Positions 63,959 through 64,000 of a DNA stretch of 64,000 nt are shown here, piece after piece. The notes beneath the pieces are model-generated. The model ran no database searches. It was given only the letters and a program-made list of their open reading frames with translations, and was not told the origin of the DNA. The translations under genes were made by a program, and so were the position numbers. This DNA comes from Lawsonibacter asaccharolyticus (GTDB lineage Bacteria; Bacillota; Clostridia; Oscillospirales; Oscillospiraceae): NCBI GenBank assembly GCA_003112755.1, contig BFBT01000002.1, forward strand, positions 367,490 to 431,489, in the 5' to 3' direction. Position 1 is the stretch's first letter, and each line of letters opens with the position of its first letter.

Positions 63959-64000
63959 ATGTTGAAGAATAACTATCCGTACGCCGTCATTGTCCGCTAC
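63959..64000 (+). CDS. partial gene at the window edge
   Basis: ATG at 63959 behind ATAGGAGGGA; 14 codons visible (MLKNNYPYAVIVRY). Too short to identify. Confidence 0.55.
   Translation, partial: MLKNNYPYAVIVRY

Noticed and set aside
1..64000. CRISPR arrays among the many repeats.
   Set aside because: Repeats are spread over the whole window with unequal spacing and both orientations; there is no regular repeat-spacer block and no cas gene.
1..64000. A diversity-generating retroelement to go with the GWRPxLE proteins.
   Set aside because: No reverse transcriptase and no template repeat were found in the window.
1..64000. tRNA or rRNA genes.
   Set aside because: No cloverleaf with conserved TTCRA and acceptor features and no rRNA core sequences were noticed on either strand.

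Overview
The window reads as a stretch of a large plasmid or phage-plasmid from a Gram-positive, probably clostridial (gut Firmicutes-like) host; the host is an inference. Supporting signs: moderately high GC, strong AGGAGG-type ribosome sites, tightly packed short operons of unknown genes, and plasmid hallmarks. The hallmarks are a ParM-like actin (52365-53501), ParA with a broken ParB (53742-55656), a conjugative coupling-protein-like ATPase (16447-17784), a PcfJ-like protein (59805-61266), a YodL-domain protein (11110-11892) and a RecD2-type helicase (46837-48975). No rRNA, tRNA, CRISPR array, capsid or tail gene was recognised.

Layout. 0-9 kb: operons of unknown genes, a zinc-ribbon protein and a dCMP-deaminase-like enzyme. 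9-20 kb: mostly leftward operons with a J-domain protein, two SLOG-fold proteins, two members of a paralogous family whose members start with FGSLxxDG, the coupling-protein-like ATPase and a possible sliding clamp. 20-30 kb: two more FGSL paralogues (one broken), an HExxH protein operon, an atypical TnpB and a secreted C39-like protease. 30-41 kb: two IS605-type tnpB loci, a radical SAM protein, a second paralogue family and an IS3 element that truncated a membrane-protein gene. 41-46 kb: a nucleotidase-kinase fusion, an IS110 element and a methylase/HNH relic. 46-56 kb: helicase and partition modules. 56-64 kb: a secreted protein, an Ig-like repeat protein, PcfJ and a decayed tnpB. Almost every long gene from 53.7 kb to the end except parA carries single-base frameshifts.

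The most striking feature is the intergenic DNA. At least 37 sites, on both strands, fit one promoter pattern: a -35 box ending in AAT (consensus CCARAAT), a spacer of exactly 16 bp in 35 of them, and a -10 box GCATANNATA. Many are followed at the expected transcript start by a second motif, ACCCCAATTTTGGAG. Upstream of these promoters lie 21 copies of a roughly 100-bp structured element, often as facing inverted pairs; its central hairpin shows compensatory base changes between copies. A 15-bp palindrome, GCGAAACSGTTTCGC, recurs between genes and clusters around parA. Together these suggest a coordinated, element-specific regulatory or maintenance system, which I could not match to anything I know.

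IS200/IS605-type DNA is common: four tnpB loci plus several derivatives without a transposase gene. Three of the four tnpB genes sit behind the same CCARAAT-N15/16-GCATATAATA promoter. No TnpA transposase is present in the window.
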